From VRUE01 sp963837735 (lineage in GTDB: Bacteria; Actinomycetota; Thermoleophilia; Solirubrobacterales; 70-9), in assembly GCA_963837735.1 (NCBI GenBank), contig CAWIOM010000010.1:186001-250000 (forward strand): a DNA stretch of 64,000 nt, in the 5' to 3' direction. The first letter of the stretch is position 1; every line of letters begins with the position of its first letter. The notes under the pieces were generated by a model. It was given only the letters and a program-made list of their open reading frames with translations, had not been told where the DNA came from and searched no databases. Positions 34,885 through 44,528 of the stretch are shown here, in pieces. A program made the translations under genes and the position numbers.

Positions 34885-36237
34885 GCCGCGGGCGGCAGAG
34901 CGGCCAGGCGCTGCCGCTGGCGCTGGGCGGCTGCTTCGTCCTGATCGCCGGTGCCCTGGCCCTGGTCGCGATCGCCGGGGCGGTGACCGGCAAGGGCAGG
35001 GTCCAGCGGGCGGCCGACCTCGTCGCGATCTCCGCCGCCCGCTCGATGCGCGACGACCTACCCCGCCTGCTGGCGCCGCCGACGCTTCCCAACGGTCTCC
35101 CCAATCCCGCTCACATGGAGAAGGCGGTCTACCTCTGGCGCGCCCGCGGGGCCGCGTATCTCGCCGCCCGCGCCAACCGGGTCGGGCTCGGGCGGCTGCG
35201 GGTGTCGTTCCCGGACGTCCTCTCGTTCGCCCCCGTTCGGGCCAGGGCGACCGTGCTCGGCGAATTGACCGCGGGCCGCCGGCCGCCTGTGGTCGCCTCC
35301 GCGGTTGCCGAAGCGGCGGCCCCGGCCGTGTCGCTCGGGGCATTCGGCTCATTGCCGGCGGTGGCGAGCGGCGGCGGTTACTCGGGCGCGCTCGCCTATC
35401 GCAACGGCGAGGGAATGCGCCCGGACGTCGCCTCCGCCTTCGACCGCATGGCGGCGGCCGCCTCGCGTTCCGGGCTCACCCTGCTCGTCAACTCCGGCTT
35501 CCGGTCGGACGCGGAACAGGCGAAGCTGTTCGCCGCGCACCCGGACCCGCAATGGGTCGCTCCCCCCGGGCAATCCCTCCACCGCTGCGCCACCGAGCTC
35601 GACCTCGGGCCCGAATCCGCCTACGGCTGGCTGGCCGCGAACGCCTCCGCCTTCGGCTTCCTCCAGCGCTACTCCTGGGAGCCCTGGCACTTCGGCTTCG
35701 ACGCCGGGCCGCCGCCGTGCTCGGACGCCGGCGACACCGTCGGCGTGGCCGCCGGAGGGGGCCGGGGCGGGGAGGACGGAGCGCTGTCGGGAGGCGCGGG
35801 GCTGCCGGGGTTCGTCCCGCCGCGCTTCCGGGCGCCGCTGCTGCGGGCGGCGGCGCACTGGAACATCTCCGCCTCCCTGCTCGCCGCCCAGCTGATGGCC
35901 GAGTCGAACTTCAACCCCTTCGCCACCTCATCGGCCGGCGCCCAGGGCATTGCCCAATTCATTCCCGGGGACGGCAGCCGCCTACGGCCTCGACGACCCC
36001 TTCGACCCGGTTGCCGCGATCGAGGCGCAGGCCCACCTGATGCACGACCTGATCTCCCAGCTCGGCTCGCCCCAGCTCGCCCTCGCCGCCTACAACGCCG
36101 GCCCCGCGCCGGTCGAAGCCTGCGGCTGCGTTCCCTCGATCCCGGAGACGGCGGCCTACGTCAGCCGCATCCTCGGCCTGCTCGGCGGCGCCGGCGCCCT
36201 GGCGCTGCCGGCCTTCGAGGTGCGGCTGGTCTCCTGA
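34881..36237 (+). CDS. TadG-like anchor fused to VanY carboxypeptidase and SLT transglycosylase (one frameshift)
   Basis: About 451 residues. Residues 1-150 have a pseudopilin-like TM (QSGQALPLALGGCFVLIAGALALVAIAG) and RVQRAADLVAISAARSM as in TadG-like proteins. Residues 180-280 form a VanY D,D-carboxypeptidase: LVNSGFRSDAEQAKLF, zinc motif SLHRCATELDLG and EPWHFGF. Residues 310-445 form a lytic transglycosylase: SLLAAQLMAESNFNPFATSSAGAQGIAQF (catalytic Glu) and ALAAYNAGPAPVE. One extra G in the GGGG run near 35968 breaks the SLT domain. Two cell-wall cutting activities on one pilus-anchored protein could open the wall for pilus passage (inference). Confidence 0.82.
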
Positions 36238-36254
36238 TCGGGCGAGCGGCGGTC

Positions 36255-37502
36255 TTACGAAACCGCAGGCCGGCGACGCTGAGGAGCGCTGGGTCGGTCC
36301 CGGTGCATGGTGTGGCGCTTGCGATGGTGGCGCTTGCGATGGTGGTGCCTGCGAATCCTGACGCAGCGCTTCCTGCCGTGGACGGTCTTGCGCTTTGTGC
36401 CTTTTCGGCACCTCTTCCGTTTCGGAGCCGCACTTGGTGGGCGTTGCGCGAGGTCCGCGCATTCGGGCGGCGCCAGCCCGATCGACGTCGACGGGAACAG
36501 CCCGGCGTCGATTCCCGGGGTGAGAGCGCCGGCTGCCACCGTCACCGCAACCGGGTCATTGCCGCAGATGCCTGTGTAATCGCGCTCGCGTGTAGCCGCC
36601 CGGCACCGATTCACCGGTGAAGTAGTGGACGGTGTAGACGCCGGCGGGTACGCGCCTGATCAGGTACCGACCGTCGGCGCCCGACTCCCCACAGGCGCCG
36701 ATCCTTACCCGGCCGAGCGTCGTGAAGGTGCAGGCGCCGACCCCGGCCACCGGAGCGTGGGTGACCGCGTCGGTCACCTGGCCGGCGATCCGGCCCCCTT
36801 CGATCAGGGTGGCGTTGACGTTCGGCGTCAACTGTCCCGCCTGCACCCCGACGGAGTCGGCCTGCAGGAGGCCGGGCTCGCCGTCGAAGTACTGGTCGAA
36901 GAATTCGAGTTGTTCGGGCGGCCGGAATTCGACGGCGTAGCCGCCGCCCGCCAGGCCGAGGATCGTGTACTGGCCGGCGCCGCCGGTGGTCGCGCAGACG
37001 GTTACCGCATAGAGGCTCCTCGGTTCCGCACAGACTTCGACTCCAGCGATCGGGCCGCCGCCGGAGTAACCGGTGACGCGACCGCCGATCATGCCGCCTT
37101 CGTCGAGCGCGGCGTCAATCCCGGCGAACTTCGCCGGTCGTGACTTTGACCAGGTTCGCAAGCGAAGGGGTCGGGCTTGCCGTTCCACGCCTGGTAGGCG
37201 TAGTTGAGGCCCTCGACGGCCGAGAGGAATTCGACCGCGTACCTCGCTTCCGGTAGTTCGCCGATCGAGTAGCTGCCGTCAGCCGCTGAGTGAGCGCAGA
37301 ATTCGACGACTTCTTCGAGATGGTTTTCGGACGTCGCGCACACCCGCACCCCGGCGATCGGCACATGAGTGGCGGCGGCGGTGACCGTTCCCGCGATCGA
37401 GCCGGTCGTAGCGGCCGGGGCGGTGCCAGGGGCCGCCAGCATCGCGAGACCCGCGAGCGCGAGCGCGAGCAGAGCCCGGCCTGAGCGCGCGATGTCGCAC
37501 AC
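36255..37502 (-). CDS. Secreted carboxypeptidase-regulatory-like repeat protein B (frameshifts)
   Basis: GTG start at 37502, signal peptide about 8-30 (LLALALAGLAMLAAPGTAPA). Then three beta-sandwich repeats of the form GSIAGTVTA... GVRVCA... C... ADGSYSIGELP... YAVEF, with two Cys per repeat placed to form a disulfide. The frame changes near 37150 and near 36583. The tail is very basic (KRKRCRKGTKRKTVHGRKRCVRI). Such modules act as surface adhesins or stalks. It follows protein A, which ends 2 bp upstream, as one transcript. Confidence 0.72.
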
Positions 37503-37503
37503 C

Positions 37504-38641
37504 TCAGCCCCGCCGCTTCCTGTGGATCTTCACGCAGCGCTGCTTGCCCCGCACCCTCTTCTTCCTGAAGCCGCGGCGGCAGTGCAGGCGCCTCTTCTGC
37601 CGACGCACCTGCGGCGGCAGCACCGGCACCACGGGGGGCGGCACCGCGGTCGAGGGATTCGACTGGAACAGGCGGGCGCCGATGCCGGTGACGGCGCCGG
37701 GCGCGAGGAGGTCGATCGTGCTCGCCGCGGCGAGGCTCGTCTGTTCGTCGTAGTAGCGGGTCTGGAAGCCGTCGTTTTCGCCGAGGAAGAGCTCTTCGCC
37801 GAAGAATTCGCGGCCCAATTCGACCGAGAAGCCGATCTTGTAGGAGCCGGAGGCGAGCGGGCCGACGGAGTACTGGCCGAAGACGCCGGTTTCATCGCAG
37901 GCCTCCGGTTCGAGGCCGAGCGCTTCGACTGCGCAGACGAGGATTTCCTGCAGCGGCTCACCTGTGTTCGCTCGCACCGTTCCCTGCACCCGACCACCGG
38001 CTTCCAGGGAGGCGTCGACCCCGGAGTGGACGGCGCCCAGCGTCGCGGAGACCGCCTCCGCTTCCGGGCCGTGCCGCTTGTGGTCGAAGTACTGGGTCGC
38101 GAAGCTGCCGGTGGCCTGAAATTCGACCCGGAAGCTGCCGGGAGTCGCGAACCTGATCGCGTAGCGACCGTCTTCGCCGGTCCAATTGCAAAGGCCTTTT
38201 TCGGCGTCGGGCAGACGCCAGGCGCAGACCCGGTCTTCCTGGGCCGGCGGTCCGCCGGCGGTGACCGTGCCGGCGATCACCGCCGCCGGTGTCAGCTCGC
38301 CGTCGACACCGCTGACCGGGCCGCCGGCGATGGTGACCCGTTCTTCCCGGTACTGACCGAAGTAAGGCAGCTCGCCGGGCCGGAACTCAATTTCGTATTC
38401 GCCGTCCTCGAGTGCTTCGATCGAGTAGGCGCCGCCCGTGCCGGTTTCGTCGCAGCTCTGTTCGCGTTCGCCTTCGCCTTCTTCGCTTTCGACAAAACGG
38501 GAAGCGCAGACCTCTGCGCCTTCGAGGCCGAGGTGGGTATCGGCGCCGATCACGTTGCCGGCGATCGAGCCGGGCGCCGCCGCCGGCGCCGCAGACCGGT
38601 GCCAGAAGCGCGCAGAACGCCGAGGCGACTGCGGCCACCAA
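37504..38641 (-). CDS. Secreted carboxypeptidase-regulatory-like repeat protein A (one frameshift)
   Basis: The probable TTG start at 38641 (GTG 3 bp later also possible) is preceded by GGGGGAAG. Signal peptide VAAVASAFCALLAPVCGA. A frame change near 38580 joins it to three or four Cys-paired repeats (GAEVCASR... CDETGTGGAYSIEALEDGEYEIEF; VCAWRLPDAEKGLCNWTGEDGRYAI; VCAVEALG... CDETGVFGQYSVGPL). A proline linker and a basic tail KRRLHCRRGFRKKRVRGKQRC close it. Architecture is the same as protein B. Glu is mostly GAA. Probably cell-surface, function unknown. Confidence 0.75.
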
Positions 38642-38719
38642 CCAGCTCTTCCCCCACCTGTATGGCCCCTGAGAGGTCAGGTGGCGGAGGATAGAGCTCC
38701 TCCGGCTAGACTGGCGCCG

Positions 38720-39193
38720 ATGGCAACCGTCGAGGTAGAGGGCGTCGAGGGGATGCAGGGGCTGCTCGGGCAGACGATCGGCCCGAGCGAGTGGCGCACC
38801 GTCAGCCAGGCGGACATCGACACCTTTGCCGAGCTCTCCGGCGACGACCAGTGGATCCACGTCGACGTCGAGCGGGCCAAGAGCGAGAGCCCCTTCGGCA
38901 CGACGATCGCCCACGGCAACCTCACCCTCTCGCTGGTCGACGGCTTCCGCAAGGAGCTGATCTCCTCGACCGGGTTCGCGCTCGGGGTCAACTACGGCTG
39001 GAACAAGATCCGCTTCCCGGCCCCGGTGCCGGTCGACGGCAGGGTCCGGGGCAGCGCCGAGGTCGTCTCGATCGACGAGAAGGGCGGCGGTTGGTATGAG
39101 GTCGTCACCCGCTTCACCCTCGAGGTCGAGGGCAACGAGAAGCCCTGCTTCGTCGGCGACTCGGTCACCCGGGTGATGGCGCCCGGCGACTGA
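38720..39193 (+). CDS. MaoC-like hotdog dehydratase
   Basis: 157 residues, single hotdog fold of the (R)-specific enoyl-CoA hydratase/NodN group. Catalytic motif: DIDTFAELSGDDQWIHVDVERAKSESPFGTTIAHG, with the Asp-His dyad in the D-x4-H arrangement and the Ser of the hydratase motif region. Substrates are 2-enoyl-CoAs in fatty-acid or PHA metabolism. It stands alone on the plus strand, divergent from protein A. Confidence 0.9.
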   Translation: MATVEVEGVEGMQGLLGQTIGPSEWRTVSQADIDTFAELSGDDQWIHVDVERAKSESPFGTTIAHGNLTLSLVDGFRKELISSTGFALGVNYGWNKIRFPAPVPVDGRVRGSAEVVSIDEKGGGWYEVVTRFTLEVEGNEKPCFVGDSVTRVMAPGD

Positions 39194-39215
39194 CGGCAGG
39201 CCGGTCGACCCGGGC

Positions 39216-40472
39216 ATGGGCGATGTCCTGAGCACGATCGGAGAAGGCTTCAAGCAGTCGTTCCTGATGGCGTATGAGGTCTGGTGGGCGCTGGTCCTGG
39301 GCTTTGCGATCTCGGCGATCGTGCAGGCGTGGGTGCCGCGGGAGCGGATCGAGGGGGCGCTCTCGGGCAGCGGTCCCGGCCCGCTCGCCAAGGCCACCGG
39401 GCTGGGCGCCGCTTCCTCCTCGTGCTCCTACGCCGCGATCGCGATCGCCAAGTCCCTCTTCCAGAAGGGCGCCTCGGCGGCGACGGCGCTCGCCTTCCAG
39501 TTCGCCTCGACCAATCTGGTCTGGGAGCTCGGCCTGGTGCTCTGGGTCCTGCTCGGCTGGCAGTTCACGCTCGCCGAGTACCTGGGCGGGATCGCGATGA
39601 TCGTGCTGATGGCGCTGATGCTGCGCCTCTTCGTCTCACCCGAGCTCGAGCGGCGGGCGCGCAAGCACGCCCAGGACGCCCAGGCGGGCCACCAGCACCA
39701 CACCGCGGGCGAGCGCACGAGCTGGCGGCAGCGACTGACCTCGGCCTCCTCGTGGTCCGACGTCGCCCACAACTTCCGCGGCGACTGGCAGATGCTCTAC
39801 AAGGAGATCGCGATCGGCTTCCTGCTCGCCGGCTTCATCGGACTGCTCGGCAACGACTTCTTCAACGTCCTCTTCATCGAGGACGCGCCGCCGCTGTTGA
39901 GGACGATCGAGAACGTCCTCGTCGGGCCGCTCATCGCCGTGCTCAGCTTCGTCTGCTCGGTGGGCAACGTGCCGCTCGCCGCCGTGCTCTGGTCGGGCGG
40001 GATCAGCTTCGCCGGCGTCATGGCCTTCATCTTCGCCGACCTGATCGTCCTGCCGATCATCCTCGCCTACCGCAAGTACTACGGCTGGGCCTTCGCCCTG
40101 CGGATAACCGCGCTGATGTTCGTGACGATGGTGATCGCGGCGCTGCTCGTCGACGGCCTCTTCGGCGTCGCCGGCCTGATCCCGACCGCGCGCCCGACAC
40201 GCGGCGAGATCTTCGCCTCCGTGCAGGTCGACTACAAGCTCTTCCTCAACATCCTCGGGCTCGCCGTCTTCGCGGCGCTGTTCTGGGTCACCATGCGCCG
40301 CGGGACCACCGATCCGGTCTGCGGGATGAAGGTCGACAGGGCGAAGGCGGTCCGCCGGGACTTTGACGGCGAGACCTTCTATTTCTGCTCCGAGCACTGC
40401 CTGCATGCCTACGAGGCCGACCGTCGGGTCGAGGTCGACGAAGGCCGTGCTTCGTCGGCGACTCAGGCCTGA
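39216..40472 (+). CDS. Permease (DUF318/ArsP-like) fused to a YHS metal-binding domain
   Basis: 418 residues. The first 350 form an 8-TM permease of the UPF0718/ArsP-type superfamily, with SSSCSYAAIAIAKSLFQKG and FQFASTNLVWELG in the first half and VCSVGNVPLAAVLW in the second. A His-rich cytoplasmic loop (QAGHQHHTAG) sits between. The C-terminal 45 residues are a YHS/TRASH domain, DPVCGMKVDRAKA... FYFCSEHCLHAYEAD, with three Cys that bind soft metals. The combination suggests efflux of a metal or metalloid; which one cannot be told. Confidence 0.85.
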   Translation: MGDVLSTIGEGFKQSFLMAYEVWWALVLGFAISAIVQAWVPRERIEGALSGSGPGPLAKATGLGAASSSCSYAAIAIAKSLFQKGASAATALAFQFASTNLVWELGLVLWVLLGWQFTLAEYLGGIAMIVLMALMLRLFVSPELERRARKHAQDAQAGHQHHTAGERTSWRQRLTSASSWSDVAHNFRGDWQMLYKEIAIGFLLAGFIGLLGNDFFNVLFIEDAPPLLRTIENVLVGPLIAVLSFVCSVGNVPLAAVLWSGGISFAGVMAFIFADLIVLPIILAYRKYYGWAFALRITALMFVTMVIAALLVDGLFGVAGLIPTARPTRGEIFASVQVDYKLFLNILGLAVFAALFWVTMRRGTTDPVCGMKVDRAKAVRRDFDGETFYFCSEHCLHAYEADRRVEVDEGRASSATQA

Positions 40473-41179
40473 CGGACTTCGACCAGCATCGCCAGCGCCA
40501 CCGCCAGGGTCTCCCCGTCGGCCGAGAGCACCGCGGCGCCGGCATGGTGCTTGCGGCCTTCGCTGCCGATCGGCCAGGCGACGACGACGTGCTCCTCACC
40601 GGCGTGGATCGGCGTTCTGACCTCGGCGCTATGGCGGACCAGCATGCTGAGCGGCAGATCCTCGCCGGAGTGGACGGCGAAGTAGGTCGGGCAGTCGAGG
40701 ACCGCCCAGGCGAACTCCGGCCTCACCGCGCCGGATCCGTCGGCGGCCCACTGCGGCGGCGTCCAGGGCGAGGCGACCAGCTCGCGACCGGCGACGGGGC
40801 CGGCGAAGACCTCGAAGCTGCCCTCGCGGGCCGGCCCGCAGACGAAGCACCTGCTGAACAGGCCCTCACGCGGTGCCGCGTAGTGCTCGGACGCCTGCCG
40901 CGCTTCCTCGACGCCGACCGGTGCCGGGACCTCGGCGTCCACGGTGTCGATCGCTTGCGCCTCGGCAATCAGCGTCTCCCCGTGGAGGATGCGCAGCGCG
41001 CCGGCGCCGGCCCTGTCGACCTCGAGCTCGGTGTCCAGCGGCACCGGGCTCCTCAGGCTGACATCGGCGACGCCGCCGAGGTGGGCGGCGATCACACCGG
41101 CGCTGTAGCCGCCGTTTCCGCTCTCCAGCGGCCCGTTGAAGCGGCCCGGGATCGTGATCGTGTCGGTCAGGGTGCTCAT
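40463..41179 (-). CDS. Hotdog-fold thioesterase-like protein, unknown substrate
   Basis: 238 residues. RFNGPLESGNGGYSAGVIAAHL at the start and the later VRTPIHAGEEHVVVAWPIGSEGRKHHAGAAVLSADG resemble double-hotdog acyl-CoA thioesterases. A central Cys pair (RCFVCGP) is unusual and may bind metal. Its 3' end overlaps the permease by 10 bp, tail to tail. It is downstream of the methyltransferase on the same strand. Confidence 0.6.
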   Translation of the reverse strand: MSTLTDTITIPGRFNGPLESGNGGYSAGVIAAHLGGVADVSLRSPVPLDTELEVDRAGAGALRILHGETLIAEAQAIDTVDAEVPAPVGVEEARQASEHYAAPREGLFSRCFVCGPAREGSFEVFAGPVAGRELVASPWTPPQWAADGSGAVRPEFAWAVLDCPTYFAVHSGEDLPLSMLVRHSAEVRTPIHAGEEHVVVAWPIGSEGRKHHAGAAVLSADGETLAVALAMLVEVRQA

Positions 41180-41234
41180 CTGGTTTCCACCTTTCGTTGA
41201 CTATCTCCTTGACGATCGACTTGACGCCCCGGAG

Positions 41235-41913
41235 TCACGTCGCCACCGCCTGCCCGACGACCAGCGGCTTGACCAGCGCCGGCATGCCGCGCCAGCGCGC
41301 GCCGGCGACCGTCTCGACTCGCATCCGGGCGCCGATCGTCTCCAGGGTGGGCCGGTCGCACCGGCAGCCGTCGGCGAACGCCGCCCAGGGCCCGGCGAGC
41401 CGCTCCTGCCAGCGCCGCAGTCGCGGCGAGTCGGCGCGGACGTGCTCGCAGAACAGGAGGCGACCGCCGGGACGCAGGACCCGGCTCACCTCGGCCACGG
41501 CCCGCTCCGCGTCCGCCACGGTGCAGAGCACCATCGTCGAGACGACCGTGTCGAACGAGTCCTCCGCGAAGGGAAGCTCCTCGGCCGGCGCCCTCACCGT
41601 GCTGACCGGCGCCTCGCCGGGAAAGCGTGAGGCATCGATCCGGGCGGCCATCCCGGCCGCCGGCTCGACCAGGACCAGCTCCTCGATCGACCTCGGGTAG
41701 TGACGAAGGTTGAGGCCGGTGCCGGCGCCGATCTCCAGCACCCGCCCTCGGGACTCGGCGAGCAGCTCGGCGGCGGCGCTCGGCCATGCCCAGCTTCTCC
41801 CCGGCCCACAGGAACGGGTCGTAGACGGTCGCGCCAAAGGCGCTGTCGGGGATCGACTCGACATCGATTTGGAGGGGGGGCGGATTCGGGTGCGTCTGGA
41901 CGGCCTGGGGCAT
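41235..41913 (-). CDS. Class I SAM-dependent methyltransferase (one frameshift)
   Basis: About 225 residues. The N-terminus PLQIDVESIPDSAFGATVYDPFLW and the SAM-binding core (RVLEIGAGTGLNLRHYP, LVEPAAGMAARI, FDTVVSTMVLCTV, VLRPGGRLLFCEH) are joined by removing one C near 41787. It is close to UbiE/phosphatidylethanolamine-methyltransferase-like small methyltransferases. A C-terminal Cys pair (DGCRCDRPT) is typical of that subgroup. Acceptor unknown. Divergent from the hydrolase-LuxR gene with a 122-bp gap. Confidence 0.82.
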
Positions 41914-42035
41914 GACAGCTCCTTCGTTGGATGTGCGCCATCCATACTGGCCCCGCGCCGAGCCGCCCGGCTTCGCCTCTTCCGGCCAACTCGAGTGGCC
42001 GGAATCGGCCATCCGCCGGGCTACCCTGTGCGGCG

Positions 42036-43095
42036 ATGGACGAGCAATCGATCCGCTTCACCACGGTGGGTGGTCGCCGTGTCGCCTGGGCGACCGTCGG
42101 CGAGGGTCCACCGCTGGTCATCGGTGGCTGGTGGATGAGCCACCTCGAGTTGAACTGGAACGACCCCACCTTTCACGCCTTCATCGAGGCCCTCGCGAGG
42201 CAGCGGACCGTGATCCGCTACGACTCGCCCGGCCTCGGTGTCTCCGACTCCGAGGAGGCGCCGCTCGGCCTCAGTGAGGAGGCGGCGGTGCTCGCCGGCG
42301 TGATCGAGGCCTCGGGGGCTGAAGAGGTCGACCTGTTTGCCGGCTCGGCCGGAGGGCCGGTGGCCGTCGCCTACGCGGCGGCCTGCCCCGGTCGGATCCG
42401 GCGCGCTCGTCCTCTACGGCACCTATGCGAAGGGGTCGGAGATCGCCGAGAAGGCCGCGCGGGAGTCGATTCTCGCCGCGGTCCGCCGTCACTGGGGCCT
42501 GGGGTCCCGGATCCTCGCCGACATCTTCATGCCCGCAGCGACCGCCGACCAGCGCGAGGAGTTCATCTCCTTCCAGCGGCAGGCGGCAACGGCCGCGCGG
42601 GCGGCGCAATCGCTGGAAGCCGCCTACCGGTTCGACGTCGCCGATCGGACCGGCTCGATCGCCGCGCCGGTCCGCGTTCTGCACCGGCGCGAGGATCGTG
42701 CGATCCCGTTCCGGCTCGGGCAGGACCTGGCCGCACGCCTTCCGGACGCGACCTTCCTGGGCCTGCGCGGCGCCGACCACTTTCCCTGGCTGGGCGACCT
42801 CGCCGAAACGGCGCGGGCGATCCTCGAGGGGATCGGGGTGGACCGCTCCGAGATCGACCTCCCGCCCGCCCGCCGGCCCGAGCAGACGGGAAGCGACGCC
42901 GATGCCGATCTATCCGAGCGCGAGCTGGAGGTTCTGCGACTGGTCGCGGCCGGGCTCAGCGACCGCGAGATCGCCGAGCGCCTGGTGCTCAGCCCGCACA
43001 CCGTCCACCGCCATGTCGCCAACATCCGCACCAAGCTTCGGCTGCCGTCGCGGACCGCGGCTGCGGCATATGCGACCCGCGTCGGCCTGCTCTGA
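42036..43095 (+). CDS. Alpha/beta hydrolase-LuxR DNA-binding fusion (one frameshift)
   Basis: About 352 residues. The hydrolase domain (about 1-265) has RYDSPGLGVSD, the nucleophile elbow GSAGGPVA (Ser in G-x-S-x-G context) and the C-terminal GADHFPWLGD with the catalytic His. Residues 285-350 are a LuxR/GerE helix-turn-helix: LSERELEVLRLVAAGLSDREIAERL and HTVHRHVANIRTKL. One extra C near 42403 breaks the frame. A transcription factor whose sensory part is a hydrolase fold suggests detection, and perhaps cleavage, of a small hydrophobic signal. Confidence 0.82.
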
Positions 43096-43098
43096 CCC

Positions 43099-43545
43099 CT
43101 ATTCGACGGTCAGCGTGCCTTCCATGCCGGCTTCGCGGTGACCCGGGACCGTGCAGTAGAAGGTGTATTCGCCCGGTTTGAGGTCGCCGATCGTCGCCGT
43201 GGCTGTGCCGTCGGCGACCAGGTCGGTGGCGCCGACCTCTTCGCCGCTGGAGTTTTCGACCGCGACGTCGTGGCTGAGGCTCTGCGGGTTGCTGAATTCG
43301 ATCGAGACCTGCCCCGCCTTCGCCGTTGCGTCCTTCTGCACGAAGGCGAGGTCGCTGCCTTCGACGGCTTCGATCTTGACGACCGAGCCGCTCGCTTCGC
43401 TGCCGGCTTCGCCGGCGCCGGCGCCGGCGGATTCGGCGGTCGTTTCAGTCGTCGCGGCGGTCGAGTCGCTGCCGCTGTCGCTTCCGCAGGCGACGAGCGC
43501 GACGGCTGCCAGGACGACTAGGAGGAGAGCGGCGACCTTCTTCAT
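43099..43545 (-). CDS. Plastocyanin/azurin-like cupredoxin lipoprotein
   Basis: 148 residues from the ATG at 43545. Signal peptide with lipobox AVALVAC, a Ser/Thr/Gly/Glu linker of about 45 residues, then a single cupredoxin domain. The type 1 copper ligands are visible: His in SLSHDV, Cys in YTFYCTVPGH, His of the same motif and Met in REAGM. An electron carrier on the outer face of the membrane. Glu is mostly GAA. Followed closely by the hydrolase-LuxR gene end on the opposite strand. Confidence 0.9.
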   Translation of the reverse strand: MKKVAALLLVVLAAVALVACGSDSGSDSTAATTETTAESAGAGAGEAGSEASGSVVKIEAVEGSDLAFVQKDATAKAGQVSIEFSNPQSLSHDVAVENSSGEEVGATDLVADGTATATIGDLKPGEYTFYCTVPGHREAGMEGTLTVE

Positions 43546-43600
43546 GCGGGGGTCCTTTCCTGGGGGAGGAGCTGGGAAGACTCTATTGCGGATACGAATG

Positions 43601-43630
43601 GCCGGGGAGGCGGGTTCACCCGCTCCGGGC
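43601..43630 (-). terminator. Hairpin after the enoyl-CoA hydratase gene
   Basis: Imperfect inverted repeat with core GCGGGT-tc-ACCCGC and flanking GC pairs, 8 bp beyond the hydratase stop, between it and the cupredoxin gene. Confidence 0.5.
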
Positions 43631-43638
43631 ACGACTCG

Positions 43639-44463
43639 TCAGCGGCCCTGGAACTCCGCCTTGTCGCCGCCGAAGAAGGCCTCGACGCCGGACCGCAGGT
43701 CCTCGGTCGCCATGCTGTCGGCGATCCCGTGGCGCTCGAGCTGCAGGTGCTCGGTGAGGCTGTTCTCGATGCTCACCCCGGTCAGCTTTTTCGCCATCCG
43801 CACGTAGAAGGGGGCCTTGGCCGCCAACTGCTCGGCCCGCTCGCGGGCCGAGTCCATCAGCGCCTCCGGAGCAACCACGTCGGTGACGATGCGCTCGGCA
43901 AGGGCGTCGGCGGGCGTCATGTTCGGATCCTCGAGCAGCAGCTCCAGCGCCCGGCTCGGGCCGACGATGCGAGGCAGGAAGTAGGTCATTCCGCCGTCCG
44001 GCGAGGCGCCGATCCGCCCGTAGGCGCAGGCGAAGAAGGCGCTCTCGGAGGCGATCCGCGTGTCGCAGGCAAGCGCCAGCGAGAAGCCGGCGCCGGCGGC
44101 AGGCCCGTTGACGGCAGCGATCACCGGGAACGGGATCCGCCGCAGGTCGACGATCGCCTGGTGCAGAGCCTCGGCGCCGCGACGCACCTCGGAGGGGAGG
44201 TCGATCTCATCGGACTGGACGCCGTCCTTGAAGGTATTGACGTCGCCGCCCGCGCAGAACGCCTTGCCGGACCCGGTGACGATCAGTCCCCGCAGGCCTG
44301 AGCGGTCGGCGAGCCAGGCGAAGATCGTCGTCATCTCGAGGATCATCTGCGGGCTCATCGCGTTGAAGGCGTCGGGCCGGTCGAGGGTGAGCGTGCCGAT
44401 TTCACCGTCGATCTCGAGCTTCATCGTCTCCATCTCGGGCGGGCTCAGGGTCTGGGTGCTCAT
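43639..44463 (-). CDS. Enoyl-CoA hydratase/isomerase
   Basis: 274 residues, crotonase fold. Oxyanion-hole segments are KAFCAGGDVNTF and AAVNGPAAGAGFSLALACDTRIAS. The first catalytic Glu position is replaced by FACAYGRIGASPDGGMTYFLPRIVG, where an Asp occupies the second acidic site. Typical C-terminal trimerisation helices follow. Role in beta-oxidation or an isomerase reaction cannot be separated by sequence. Divergent from uvrC. Confidence 0.9.
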   Translation of the reverse strand: MSTQTLSPPEMETMKLEIDGEIGTLTLDRPDAFNAMSPQMILEMTTIFAWLADRSGLRGLIVTGSGKAFCAGGDVNTFKDGVQSDEIDLPSEVRRGAEALHQAIVDLRRIPFPVIAAVNGPAAGAGFSLALACDTRIASESAFFACAYGRIGASPDGGMTYFLPRIVGPSRALELLLEDPNMTPADALAERIVTDVVAPEALMDSARERAEQLAAKAPFYVRMAKKLTGVSIENSLTEHLQLERHGIADSMATEDLRSGVEAFFGGDKAEFQGR

Positions 44464-44528
44464 TCGTGCGCTCTCTCCGTCTCTGGGTGAAGGTTTGGCC
44501 GAGTGGCCCGGAGCCTACTCTTTGGTCG

